Shown here piece after piece: positions 23,455-32,160 of a stretch of 39,532 bases of DNA; positions within the stretch are counted from its first letter, which is position 1; each line of letters opens with the position of its first letter. The DNA comes from a virus: positions 1-39,532 of IMG/VR virus record IMGVR_UViG_3300044712_001016, one strand, 5' to 3'. The position numbers and the translations under genes were made by a program. Under the pieces are notes generated by a model, which searched no databases, was not told where the DNA came from, and saw only the letters and a list, made by a program, of their open reading frames with translations.

Positions 23455-23817
23455 ATGTTCGGAAAAAAGAAGATCATCTGCGCTTTCATAAACAAACCCT
23501 GTATCAGAGAACAATGCGCCCATTGGACAAACGTCAAAGGAGTAGACCCCAATGATGTATCCGGAAGAATTATAGACGATTGGAAATGCGCATTCGCTCA
23601 CATGCCTCTCCTGTTCGTTGAAGTGGCTCGCCAGATCAGATCTTTTGCGGCCGCAGCCGAATCACACCGGAACGAAGCCGCTAAAAGTACCCAGGAAGTC
23701 GGGTCGTTCTTGAACGCATTCGCCCAGATGGTCAACAACATTTCAAAAGATATCAAGAGATTTACAGCTCTACCAAATTGTAAACCAGAACAGGAGCAAT
23801 TAGATGGTCCAAAGTAA
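23455..23817 (+). CDS. Cys-rich helical hypothetical protein
   Basis: 120 residues with AGGAGG before the ATG. The N-terminal 45 residues hold CAFINKPCIREQCAHW and WKCAFAHMP, four Cys that could bind a metal. A helix with repeated Ala (RQIRSFAAAAESHRNEAAKS) follows. Position between collar genes and the tail hub suggests a virion or tail-assembly role. It overlaps the next gene by 14 bases. Confidence 0.55.
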   Translation: MFGKKKIICAFINKPCIREQCAHWTNVKGVDPNDVSGRIIDDWKCAFAHMPLLFVEVARQIRSFAAAAESHRNEAAKSTQEVGSFLNAFAQMVNNISKDIKRFTALPNCKPEQEQLDGPK

Positions 23818-25384
23818 AATCCAGCTCTACCCTTTAGAACTAGGCGTCCCCCCAGGCTTGATAAAAGACAAGCCAGCCTATCTATTGCCGGATGGAGCAT
23901 ACCAGGAACTCAAGAACGCAAGACTCCTCAACAGAACCCTCAAAAAAGCCGTAGGATGGACTTTATTTGACAACCAAGACCTCGGAGCAAGGGTCATGCA
24001 CATCGATCAACTATTCAAGAGTGACGGGACTGATTACCTCGTCATTTACACTACAGCCGGAATGTTCGTATGGAACACCGGAACCAGCACATTTGATAGC
24101 ATTATAGCCACAGCATTCACTGGAACTTTAGACGAACTGTTCAGCGTGGACGTTGGATTTGACCTCATAGTCTCCGCAAACGACATCGATACAGTAAGAA
24201 AATACGATGGGACAGGAACCGAGGCCGTATTAGGAGGACTTGATGACGTCGAATATTTAGACGGAACCCCAACGATTGCAGTAGACAGCGCAGCCGCAAT
24301 ACGATATTTCAAGAATTTCTTCGTACTTTTTAACGTAATTGAGAACGGAACCAGAAAACCTTCCCGCGTAAGATGGTCAAGACTCGGACTCCCAGAGAAC
24401 TGGAAAAATGATTCGGATGGATCAGGACAAGCAGGAGCCACAGACATAGGAGACGTTGACTGGATATTAACCGGAGAACGACTTGGAGACACGATGGTCA
24501 TCTACAAAGAAAGATCAATATGGCTTATGACCTACGAAGGACCACCGACAATCTTCAATTTTAGGGAGAAAATAGGAGGTTTAGGACCCGTAGGACCACA
24601 AGCCGTGGCCTCTTTAGGTGATGAACACATGTTCGTAGGAAATGATGAGATTTACTTCTTCAACGGAGAAACCGTAGACCCTGTAGGCGATCCGGTCCGT
24701 AAATTCTTCTTTGACAACGTCGACCCTTCCGAGATCGGAAAGACCAACATATTTATAGCAGAGGAAGACAACGAAGCCATTATCGCATTTGTTTCTAGCG
24801 CTTCAAGCAACGGAATCATGGACAAAGCAATCGTTTATAACTACATCGAAAAAACCTGGTCTTATAGAGAACTATCTGCCTCTTGTTTTGGATATTACCG
24901 GAGAACTGCAAACCTTACCTGGGCAACAGCGACCGGAACCCTTGACGTCCCAGGAGAACCAGGAATCTGGGATGATAGACAATTCTTAGACAACGCCCCC
25001 ATCAATTTATTCGGAACAAACTCAGGGTACGTTTATAAATTTGAAGGAGTATCACTCGCCGGAGTAGCCCAGGAACTGCAAGCAACTACGAAAATTTATG
25101 ATTTTAAAACTCCTGACAAATTCAAAAGAATTCAAAGACTGCAAGTTTTGGCCTCTAAAGTCGCCAATTCTGTCCTTAAAATCAGGATCGGTTCTTCAGA
25201 GAACATGGATGACGACCCGACATGGAGCGAAACCTTCGAATATGACCTATCAACAACGGAAAACCCTTTCGTTGACATTGACGTCTCCGGACGCTTCTTC
25301 ACATTTGAAATCACGCATGATGACAATACAGACTTTGAAGGGACTGGAATCATAGTCCATTACATTCTAAAAGGAACAAAATGA
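23804..25384 (+). CDS. tail hub / stabilisation protein, P22 gp10-like
   Basis: 526 residues. After ELGVPPGLIKDKPAYLLPDGAYQELKNARLLN the sequence has repeated beta units with VIYTTAGMFVWN, YFKNFFVLFNVI, RWSRLGLPENW, GDTMVIYKERSIWLMTYEGPP and GDEHMFVGNDEIYFFNGE. This looks like the beta-propeller tail-hub proteins of short-tailed phages. It would plug the portal-adaptor channel and carry fibres. AGGAGCAATTAG precedes ATG 23804. Confidence 0.7.
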   Translation: MVQSKIQLYPLELGVPPGLIKDKPAYLLPDGAYQELKNARLLNRTLKKAVGWTLFDNQDLGARVMHIDQLFKSDGTDYLVIYTTAGMFVWNTGTSTFDSIIATAFTGTLDELFSVDVGFDLIVSANDIDTVRKYDGTGTEAVLGGLDDVEYLDGTPTIAVDSAAAIRYFKNFFVLFNVIENGTRKPSRVRWSRLGLPENWKNDSDGSGQAGATDIGDVDWILTGERLGDTMVIYKERSIWLMTYEGPPTIFNFREKIGGLGPVGPQAVASLGDEHMFVGNDEIYFFNGETVDPVGDPVRKFFFDNVDPSEIGKTNIFIAEEDNEAIIAFVSSASSNGIMDKAIVYNYIEKTWSYRELSASCFGYYRRTANLTWATATGTLDVPGEPGIWDDRQFLDNAPINLFGTNSGYVYKFEGVSLAGVAQELQATTKIYDFKTPDKFKRIQRLQVLASKVANSVLKIRIGSSENMDDDPTWSETFEYDLSTTENPFVDIDVSGRFFTFEITHDDNTDFEGTGIIVHYILKGTK

Positions 25385-25689
25385 GTCAGATACCAAAGAT
25401 GGCACGAGAAACCAGATTCCCTCAAGTGAGCGGAAAAGGAGACCCAGCAACACTAGTCTCCCAGATGGCAATAGCCCTCTCCCAATGGGTATTTGAAGTA
25501 GCATGGAGAATTAATAGGCTTATAGATGGAGATTTCGGACTCCTCCAACTTGAAGTACAGCATGCAGAACCAAATGCTGATATCATCAAAAAAGGAATGA
25601 TCGCATACGCAGACGGCACTGATTGGGACCCAGGCAGTGGAGAAGGCCCATATTTTTACAACGGATCAGCCTGGACGGCAATGTTCTAA
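25381..25689 (+). CDS. small tail-region protein
   Basis: 102 residues overlapping the tail-hub stop as ATGA. N-terminal helix (LVSQMAIALSQWVFEVAWRINRLIDG) followed by a short beta unit ending in YFYNGSAWTAMF, a frequent C-terminal pattern in phage fibre-adaptor proteins. Probably a tail or fibre attachment component; not identifiable further. Confidence 0.55.
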   Translation: MSQIPKMARETRFPQVSGKGDPATLVSQMAIALSQWVFEVAWRINRLIDGDFGLLQLEVQHAEPNADIIKKGMIAYADGTDWDPGSGEGPYFYNGSAWTAMF

Positions 25690-26144
25690 TGATTACACAA
25701 ATAAACAAATTCGAAGAGTTAGGAGCGTTAAAAGGTCAATTTGTGGCTCAATTGATGGAATTTTTAAATCGTTCTGAGACCTTAGACAAAAGACTCGACG
25801 TTCACATGACAGACATCATCAAAGCCTTGAGAGCAGGAAAAGCGGTATTGTGGATCGCTCAGGAAGAAGAAAAGATGATCGGTTTTTCAATATCGGAAAT
25901 CATTCAAACTTTAGACGGAAAAAAACAATGCTTCATTTCATACGCATATTCAAAAGATCAAAAATTTTCAATAGAAGGACTTTCGACCATTCTTAAATGG
26001 GCAAAAGAAAACAAATGCGACTCTGTAAACTTTATCACACGAAGGCACTCTGGCGCATACGAAAGATTACTCAGACGTTTCGATTTTAAAATCAAAAACG
26101 TCGAATTTGAGGTGGAACTATGGGCGAACAATCAAGACAAATAA
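25689..26144 (+). CDS. GNAT-like acetyltransferase-fold protein in tail module
   Basis: 151 residues from ATG 25689 (TAATG junction); an earlier in-frame start would overlap the previous gene. The arrangement of a helix, VLWIAQEEEKMIGFSISEII strands, CFISYAYSK, then ILKWAKENKCDSVNFITRRHSGAYERLLRRFDF looks like a GNAT fold. The acetyl-CoA loop (QxxGxG/A) is not clearly present, so it may be a catalytically inactive structural version. Similar proteins occur in podoviral tail modules. Confidence 0.55.
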   Translation: MITQINKFEELGALKGQFVAQLMEFLNRSETLDKRLDVHMTDIIKALRAGKAVLWIAQEEEKMIGFSISEIIQTLDGKKQCFISYAYSKDQKFSIEGLSTILKWAKENKCDSVNFITRRHSGAYERLLRRFDFKIKNVEFEVELWANNQDK

Positions 26145-26902
26145 CACCAAACGGAGCTGGAAATGTAACAAATATTTCCAACCGACTCGAAAGTTTAGCC
26201 GGAAAAAATGTTTATACACCGACTTCGTATAAAGGCGGGTATTCAACACCGTTAAGCGAAGCTGAGAAATCAACTCGGAGTAAAATGTACACCCAAACGG
26301 CAGATAACAACCCTCTGTACCAGACCGGATCGTCCAACATTCTCGCCACTTTAAGAGGGGATTATATGAACCCCGAATCAAATAAGTACCTCTCCTCAAC
26401 AGCTGACGAGATCACCCGAAAAGCAAAAGAAGCCTATCACTCCGAACTGGATAGCGGAAACACTTTTCTAAACAAATCAGGAAATCTTTATTCGACATCT
26501 GGAAACAAACTCCGAGGAGACGCGACAAAAAGATTCGGAGAAACCCTCACATCAGGACTCAACGACCTCTATAGTCAGAACTACACGAACGAAAGAGGAA
26601 ACCAACTCTCCGCATTAAATTCCGCTATGTCTTATTCACAGCTCCCATTCCAGCAAAGCCAAGACTTAATGGGATATGCCGGACTCGAAAGAGGAATCAA
26701 CGATAAAAACCTCGCAGGAGAATACGCAGATTACAACCGAGTAGAACAGGGAAAAGAAGCCGGAATAAATCAAGAGTACAACCAACTCATGTCCCTTTTA
26801 AGCGGATACCCAATGAGTTATGACCAATATACGCCAGGAAGAAGCGCATTCCAAGACGCTTCAAGCATTATGACACCGCTCGCGATGTTAATGATGATGT
26901 AA
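26120..26902 (+). CDS. putative DNA-ejection / internal virion protein A
   Basis: 260 residues, rich in Ser, Asn, Tyr and Gly, with long amphipathic helices (DEITRKAKEAYHSELDSGNT) and a Met-rich hydrophobic C terminus (IMTPLAMLMMM). Size, composition and position before two larger related-type genes match the first of three ejection proteins in podoviruses. It overlaps the GNAT-like gene by 25 bases. Confidence 0.55.
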   Translation: MGEQSRQITPNGAGNVTNISNRLESLAGKNVYTPTSYKGGYSTPLSEAEKSTRSKMYTQTADNNPLYQTGSSNILATLRGDYMNPESNKYLSSTADEITRKAKEAYHSELDSGNTFLNKSGNLYSTSGNKLRGDATKRFGETLTSGLNDLYSQNYTNERGNQLSALNSAMSYSQLPFQQSQDLMGYAGLERGINDKNLAGEYADYNRVEQGKEAGINQEYNQLMSLLSGYPMSYDQYTPGRSAFQDASSIMTPLAMLMMM

Positions 26903-26915
26903 TTAGGAGGATAAT

Positions 26916-27761
26916 ATGCCACAATTTATGCCGCAACCGCAAGGTTTATACCCGTACAAAAACGCAGGAATAAACGACTACGAAGGATTTGGAAATATGC
27001 TCCAAGCCCTCATTCCTGCTATTCAAGCGATGAAACAAAGACAACAAGGTAACCAAACATTCGCAGAAATGATGGGAGTTAAACCAACTCAAACAAACCT
27101 TAATCCTAACTTTAGAGCCTCCAATCAATCGGAAACTCCGAACTTACGGACCATGACCAGCCCACTTCAAGCACTGGCTATGCAGAAAGGTCAACAGTTC
27201 CAAACTCCACAGCAATACGCTCAAACAACCCCGAATCCCGTATTCGAAAAAATGGGACCAATGGCAAACGTAAGACGAAGAGACCTCGGAGACGTTTCCT
27301 CAGGAATCAACAGCATGAGAGCTCTCTCAGGAATGGAAAACGACCCCACTCAACTTCTTATCAAACAAATGCTCGCTGGATCTGCTGCAAACAAAAACGA
27401 AGCGATCGCAGATTATTATAAAAAAAGACCGACTGAAGGTGGAAGTGGATCACCTAAAGACCCTCGAACAAAATATGGTTTAGACGCCAGAGATAGCTAT
27501 AAAAAGAAAATGACTTCAATGGAAATGATAATACAAGGAATTAAACCAAATCAAATAGATGAACTCGCAGATAAAGAAGGAGAAAAAGCGATGATGGTAT
27601 TTGATTATTATTCTAAAAGAGGAAAAAGACCTCCACCCATAGAAACTCCACAAACAGAAAAATCATATCAATCAGCGGATGAAGTCAAACAAGCATATCA
27701 ATCGGGAACATTAAGCAAAGAAGAAGCTAAACAATTATTGCAGGGATTCGGATTCAAATAA
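26916..27761 (+). CDS. putative DNA-ejection / internal virion protein B
   Basis: 281 residues with TTAGGAGGATA before ATG 26916. Gln- and Met-rich N-terminal half (QALIPAIQAMKQRQQGNQ), charged disordered middle, and a C-terminal SADEVKQAYQSGTLSKEEAKQLLQGFGFK unit. This tail-helix motif is common at C termini of phage internal proteins. It is the second of the likely ejection proteins, directly before the giant third. Confidence 0.55.
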   Translation: MPQFMPQPQGLYPYKNAGINDYEGFGNMLQALIPAIQAMKQRQQGNQTFAEMMGVKPTQTNLNPNFRASNQSETPNLRTMTSPLQALAMQKGQQFQTPQQYAQTTPNPVFEKMGPMANVRRRDLGDVSSGINSMRALSGMENDPTQLLIKQMLAGSAANKNEAIADYYKKRPTEGGSGSPKDPRTKYGLDARDSYKKKMTSMEMIIQGIKPNQIDELADKEGEKAMMVFDYYSKRGKRPPPIETPQTEKSYQSADEVKQAYQSGTLSKEEAKQLLQGFGFK

Positions 27762-27762
27762 T

Positions 27763-30700
27763 ATGGTCATGAAATCAGCCGATGATTTTTTAAATAACAC
27801 AGAAGAAAAATCTACTTCTTTTTTCGGGAATTTATTCTCGAGTAAAAAGAAAGAAGTTTCTGCTGATGATTTTTTAGAAAGAAAATCCGCTGATGATTTT
27901 CTTGATGGAAAAACACAAGAACCCTCTCTCTTCGATCGGGCGAAGAAAGCCGCGCTCTCTTTAAAATCATCCTTTCAAGGATACCCCAAGACTGTCAACC
28001 AACCAGGAACCGAAGGAATGCCCCCTCTTGAGGAAACAGGATTTGAGGAAAAGCCAAACCTTCTCTCAAAACTCGGAATCCCTTCAACAGGAAATGTTCC
28101 GAAAGACCTTTTTAATTTTGCCCGTACTCCACCTGACATCACGGGGCTTGCAAAAATGGCACTTAGAACCGGATCAAAAGCTATCGGAGCCGGAGAAGAT
28201 ATCGGGTACATTAAAAGCGCTTACCCTAAATCAATGGCGATCGGAGAAGGAATCACGAACTCTCTTTCGGGATTATTAGCACCAGAAAACGTAGCAATCG
28301 CAGCCGCTTCTCAAGGCGTTGGTCCCCTTTATCAGCGCGCCTTAAGCGGAATGTTCACCTATCTTATGGGCAGGGAATACTTACCGTCAAAATATGTCCC
28401 TGGCGTTAAAGAAACCATGTTTGATAGAGTTTATAACTCAGAACCAGGATATGATCGCACCAAAGAACTAACAAGCGCTCTCGTTACAGCACCGTTTGTT
28501 GGATTAGCCGGAACTCACGCCTCAGGAGCAAGAGCGCCATTAATCCCAAATCGACGCATGATCAACCCAGAAGAAGCCCGCTATTACACCGGAGAAACCC
28601 TAAAAGAGGGGATAATTCCACCTGAAAGACAACTTCCAGCCCCTAATCAGATAGGACTGCCAAAATCGATAGAATTGCCATACCAATCGCCAATGGAAGC
28701 CCTAAAACAGCCAGTTCCAGAGACCCCATCAGGAGTGAACTACTTCCGGCCACAGAACGACGTAGTCAGCCAGATCGAAGCTCTAACCGGAAAAACATTC
28801 CGAAGATTTGAGCAGGATATGCGGGAAAACAAAATTAAAGCAGAAATGCCAACTCAACAAAAAGCCGAGACATTTATCCCGACATTTGAAGAGTTAAAAA
28901 CAATGCAACAGGAAGTGGGATCTGCAGACGCATACAAACATGGTGGAAAATTAGGAACTATCTCTAATCTCCCAGAATATTACAAACGAATTGGAATAGG
29001 AAGAAACGAATTCATGCCAGCATTGGAGAAAGCAATACGAGGAGAACCACTCACAGAACGACAAACACAATTCCTCTCAGACGTTACTGAACAATTCAGA
29101 AATCAGAAAAGAATCAAATCAGATTATGAAGCTTTTTCAGAAGCTAACAGAAAAGCAAAAACCGCTCCAAAAGAAGATATCTCATTCAATTTTGGAGAGA
29201 ATGCTAAAACAGAATGGCCATCCAACGCAGGCGCTGTACTAAATCCAGCCGGAGCAATGATCGATTTAGTCAAGATGGCAAGGAACAGCAAAAACCTTGC
29301 TGAGTTTAGAAAATCCGTCGCTGAAAACCAGGACATCTTAGACACCGTCCGGTTTTACAAAATGAACATCGACAACATTTATTCAAATCCCGACAAATTC
29401 GACCACACTCCTAAAACGAAAACCATGATTGAACAAAACGGAGCCACATACATTGGAGTTCAAGAAGTAGAAAAAGGAAAAACACCATTCGCCCTATTTA
29501 ACGAAAAAACAACAGGATCAACGCTCGCTCTCCCTATTGATAAACTTACTCCTGAGAATATCAAAGCGAAACTTCAAGAAACACAAAAAAAAATATGGAA
29601 ACCAACACTATCATCTAAACAAATAAAATTGATAAAAGAATCTCCATCACGTATTAAATTTGAAGATTTGGATAAAGATATGATCGATTTTTATTCCGGT
29701 AAAGAAACAAAATTTTATGAACCTATACCAGAAGGAAATGAAATAACCATTTATAGAGCTACACCAAACGATTCGATACGTCCAGGAGATTTCGTAACTC
29801 AAAGTAAAAAATACGCAGAAGAACACCTTAAAACATATCTCAAAGGAAAAGGGAAAATCATATCTGAAAAAGTTAAAAAAGAAGATTTAGAACTTCTTGC
29901 TCCAAATGAATTTAGATTATTAACAGAAGAAAAACTCGCACCTAAAGCATGGCCAAGTGAAGCCGGAGCCAGCCTTCTTCCAGTAGAAGCCGCGCGCCTC
30001 ATCATTAAACTCGCCAGGGAAGCCAAGAGTTACGCCGAATTTAGAGAGAGCGTCTCCAAGAACACAGATCTTCAAGACACCGTAAAACAGATGGGAACCA
30101 ACCTCCGGATCGTTTACGACAACCGAGACAAGGACTTGGCAAAAAGCACCGAGGAACCGACCGGAATAAACATCTCCAAGTTCCCAGAAGACGTTAGACT
30201 AAACGTCCAGGACATTGTAATGGGACCCGACTTCGATAAGACAAAACGAATCTCAAACGAAGAACTGATGGCCCGCGCCGCAGAACTTAAAGGAACCCCT
30301 ACAATTGACCACATAGCGAAAATGCCGGAAATAGACCTCCCAGCAGAAGCGCTCAGACTACGACAGGGAAACACAGAACTGATCCGTAAGGCCTTAAAAC
30401 TCGATCTGGGAGACCTTAAAACAACCCTGGACACGATCATAAAGACAGGAATGGAGAAACAGCGCAAAATCTCCTCAACTTTCGGAAGAGGACTCCAACA
30501 GCAGAAACTGCCTGCAGAAGCCCAAAATGAGATGGCTAACCTCATTCAGGAGCGCTTAAAAGCGATCAAGAAAGACCCCGTATTCAAAAATGACAAAGGA
30601 TTGATAGAATCCATCGAAAACCTACAGAAAACGGTCGTATCAAAGGAATTCAACCCCACCATGTGGAACAAGGCATACTACATATGGATGAATTCTCTAC

Positions 30701-32160
30701 TTTCAAACCCTTTAACGCACCTGGCGAACGTATCAGGAAATATGCTTTTTGCGCTTTCAAAGATACCTGAGAAGTTCGCGGCAGCAACCTTTGATATTCC
30801 ACTCTCCAAAATCACCGGAAAAAGAACCCAATTCTACGGAGAAATCCCAGCAATGGTCAAAGGCGCATTCGGGAAAGAAAAACCAGACGTCATGCCAGGC
30901 CATAAACTCGACACCTACGCAAGACCCATCGAAGGCAATGCAGGCAAAGTGATCGGATTTCCAACCGATATGTTAAAAGTTGAAGACGACATCGCCAAAA
31001 CTGTCATAGGGAAAATGGAACTTGCATCCCAAAAGTTTAAAGGAAAGACCGGAGAAGCCCTCACGCAAGCCGTCCATGACGAACAACTTTATCGTACATT
31101 CCAAAACGACCCAGGAGTTATCGCAGACACCATGATGTACGCGCGAAACAAAATCCCTGGTTTCCGTTATGTGATCCCGTTCTTAAGAACTCCGGCAAAC
31201 CTTATCAAAGCCGGACTTGAAAGAACCCCTTTCGTTTTAGCAAAGATTCTCTACAAAGGCGGGAAGAAATCCTACACCCAGGAAACCCTCGCCAACGATC
31301 TCGGACTGTTAGGACTCGGATCAACCCTTGCCGGATGGATCGCAATTCAACACAAAAAAGGAAACATCACCGGAGACGTACCAAGAGACGCCGCAGAAAG
31401 AGACGCATTCTACAGACAAGGAAAAAAACCAAACTCCTTTAAATTGGGAGGGATGTGGATACCAGTAGAACGCATGGAACCGCTCGGCTCTTCATTTTCA
31501 ATCATTGCAAACTTAATCCAGGATTATGAAAAGTCAGAACAACCAATCCCAGCAGACAAGGTACTGGACGCAGTAGGAGGACTCGCAAACACGCTCACGA
31601 ACAAAACCTATCTATCTGGAATGACCAGCCTCATTCAAATGACATCCGATCCAGAAAGATACGGAACCAGCTACATGAAACGAACTGCCGGAAGCATTAT
31701 CCCAGGAGCCGTCAAATTTTTTCAAGATATGTCGGATAATTACTACCGCGAAGCAAACACAACGCTCGAATTTATGAAATCAAAAATTCCAGGAGTTTCT
31801 CAAACAATGCCTCCAAAATTAAACGCATTCGGAGAGCCTGTAAGAAAAGAAAGATTTATCGGAAAAGCGAATGACTCATCAATCGAGAGCGCTCTAAAGG
31901 AAACGCCAATCAGATTCCCTTCAAAAATTTTAGCCGGACAGAAACTGTCTCCACAAGAATATCGGGAACTCTTAATGAATACCGGACCCACTACAAAAAA
32001 ATATCTTGAAAGAATCGGACCAGAAAGATTGCAAAGAATCCCTGTTGATGAACGTGAAAAAATAGTAGAATCTTTGCAGCGGGAAATACAAGGACCATAT
32101 CAGGACATATTAAGAATGAAAATTAAAGCACGAAACCCAATGGAGGCATTAAGACGATGA
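27763..32160 (+). CDS. giant ejection (internal virion) protein with inserted toxin-like domain
   Basis: 1465 residues. The N terminus has three SADDFL repeats (residues about 5, 33 and 41). A 61-residue unit occurs twice (W485-K545 and W730-K790) around an insert. That insert contains ITIYRATPNDSIRPGDFVTQ, SKKYAEEHL and a later NEFRLL, which recall an ADP-ribosyltransferase-like or other toxin-type fold; this is tentative. The C-terminal third is typical of large phage internal proteins: NKAYYIWMNSLLSNPLTHLAN, hydrophobic helices and IPFLRTPANLIKAGLERTPF. Likely ejected with DNA into the host. Confidence 0.7.
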   Translation: MVMKSADDFLNNTEEKSTSFFGNLFSSKKKEVSADDFLERKSADDFLDGKTQEPSLFDRAKKAALSLKSSFQGYPKTVNQPGTEGMPPLEETGFEEKPNLLSKLGIPSTGNVPKDLFNFARTPPDITGLAKMALRTGSKAIGAGEDIGYIKSAYPKSMAIGEGITNSLSGLLAPENVAIAAASQGVGPLYQRALSGMFTYLMGREYLPSKYVPGVKETMFDRVYNSEPGYDRTKELTSALVTAPFVGLAGTHASGARAPLIPNRRMINPEEARYYTGETLKEGIIPPERQLPAPNQIGLPKSIELPYQSPMEALKQPVPETPSGVNYFRPQNDVVSQIEALTGKTFRRFEQDMRENKIKAEMPTQQKAETFIPTFEELKTMQQEVGSADAYKHGGKLGTISNLPEYYKRIGIGRNEFMPALEKAIRGEPLTERQTQFLSDVTEQFRNQKRIKSDYEAFSEANRKAKTAPKEDISFNFGENAKTEWPSNAGAVLNPAGAMIDLVKMARNSKNLAEFRKSVAENQDILDTVRFYKMNIDNIYSNPDKFDHTPKTKTMIEQNGATYIGVQEVEKGKTPFALFNEKTTGSTLALPIDKLTPENIKAKLQETQKKIWKPTLSSKQIKLIKESPSRIKFEDLDKDMIDFYSGKETKFYEPIPEGNEITIYRATPNDSIRPGDFVTQSKKYAEEHLKTYLKGKGKIISEKVKKEDLELLAPNEFRLLTEEKLAPKAWPSEAGASLLPVEAARLIIKLAREAKSYAEFRESVSKNTDLQDTVKQMGTNLRIVYDNRDKDLAKSTEEPTGINISKFPEDVRLNVQDIVMGPDFDKTKRISNEELMARAAELKGTPTIDHIAKMPEIDLPAEALRLRQGNTELIRKALKLDLGDLKTTLDTIIKTGMEKQRKISSTFGRGLQQQKLPAEAQNEMANLIQERLKAIKKDPVFKNDKGLIESIENLQKTVVSKEFNPTMWNKAYYIWMNSLLSNPLTHLANVSGNMLFALSKIPEKFAAATFDIPLSKITGKRTQFYGEIPAMVKGAFGKEKPDVMPGHKLDTYARPIEGNAGKVIGFPTDMLKVEDDIAKTVIGKMELASQKFKGKTGEALTQAVHDEQLYRTFQNDPGVIADTMMYARNKIPGFRYVIPFLRTPANLIKAGLERTPFVLAKILYKGGKKSYTQETLANDLGLLGLGSTLAGWIAIQHKKGNITGDVPRDAAERDAFYRQGKKPNSFKLGGMWIPVERMEPLGSSFSIIANLIQDYEKSEQPIPADKVLDAVGGLANTLTNKTYLSGMTSLIQMTSDPERYGTSYMKRTAGSIIPGAVKFFQDMSDNYYREANTTLEFMKSKIPGVSQTMPPKLNAFGEPVRKERFIGKANDSSIESALKETPIRFPSKILAGQKLSPQEYRELLMNTGPTTKKYLERIGPERLQRIPVDEREKIVESLQREIQGPYQDILRMKIKARNPMEALRR
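29215..29397 (+). repeat. protein-level direct repeat, copy 1
   Basis: Encodes residues 485-545 of the giant ejection protein, beginning WPSNAGAVL and ending IYSNPDK. It aligns without gaps to residues 730-790, encoded by 29950-30132, with 29 of 61 residues identical by my count. Confidence 0.8.
29950..30132 (+). repeat. protein-level direct repeat, copy 2
   Basis: Encodes residues 730-790 of the giant ejection protein, beginning WPSEAGASL and ending VYDNRDK. The DNA between the copies, from about 29580 to 29930, is more AT-rich than the rest of the gene, consistent with a later insertion. Confidence 0.8.
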
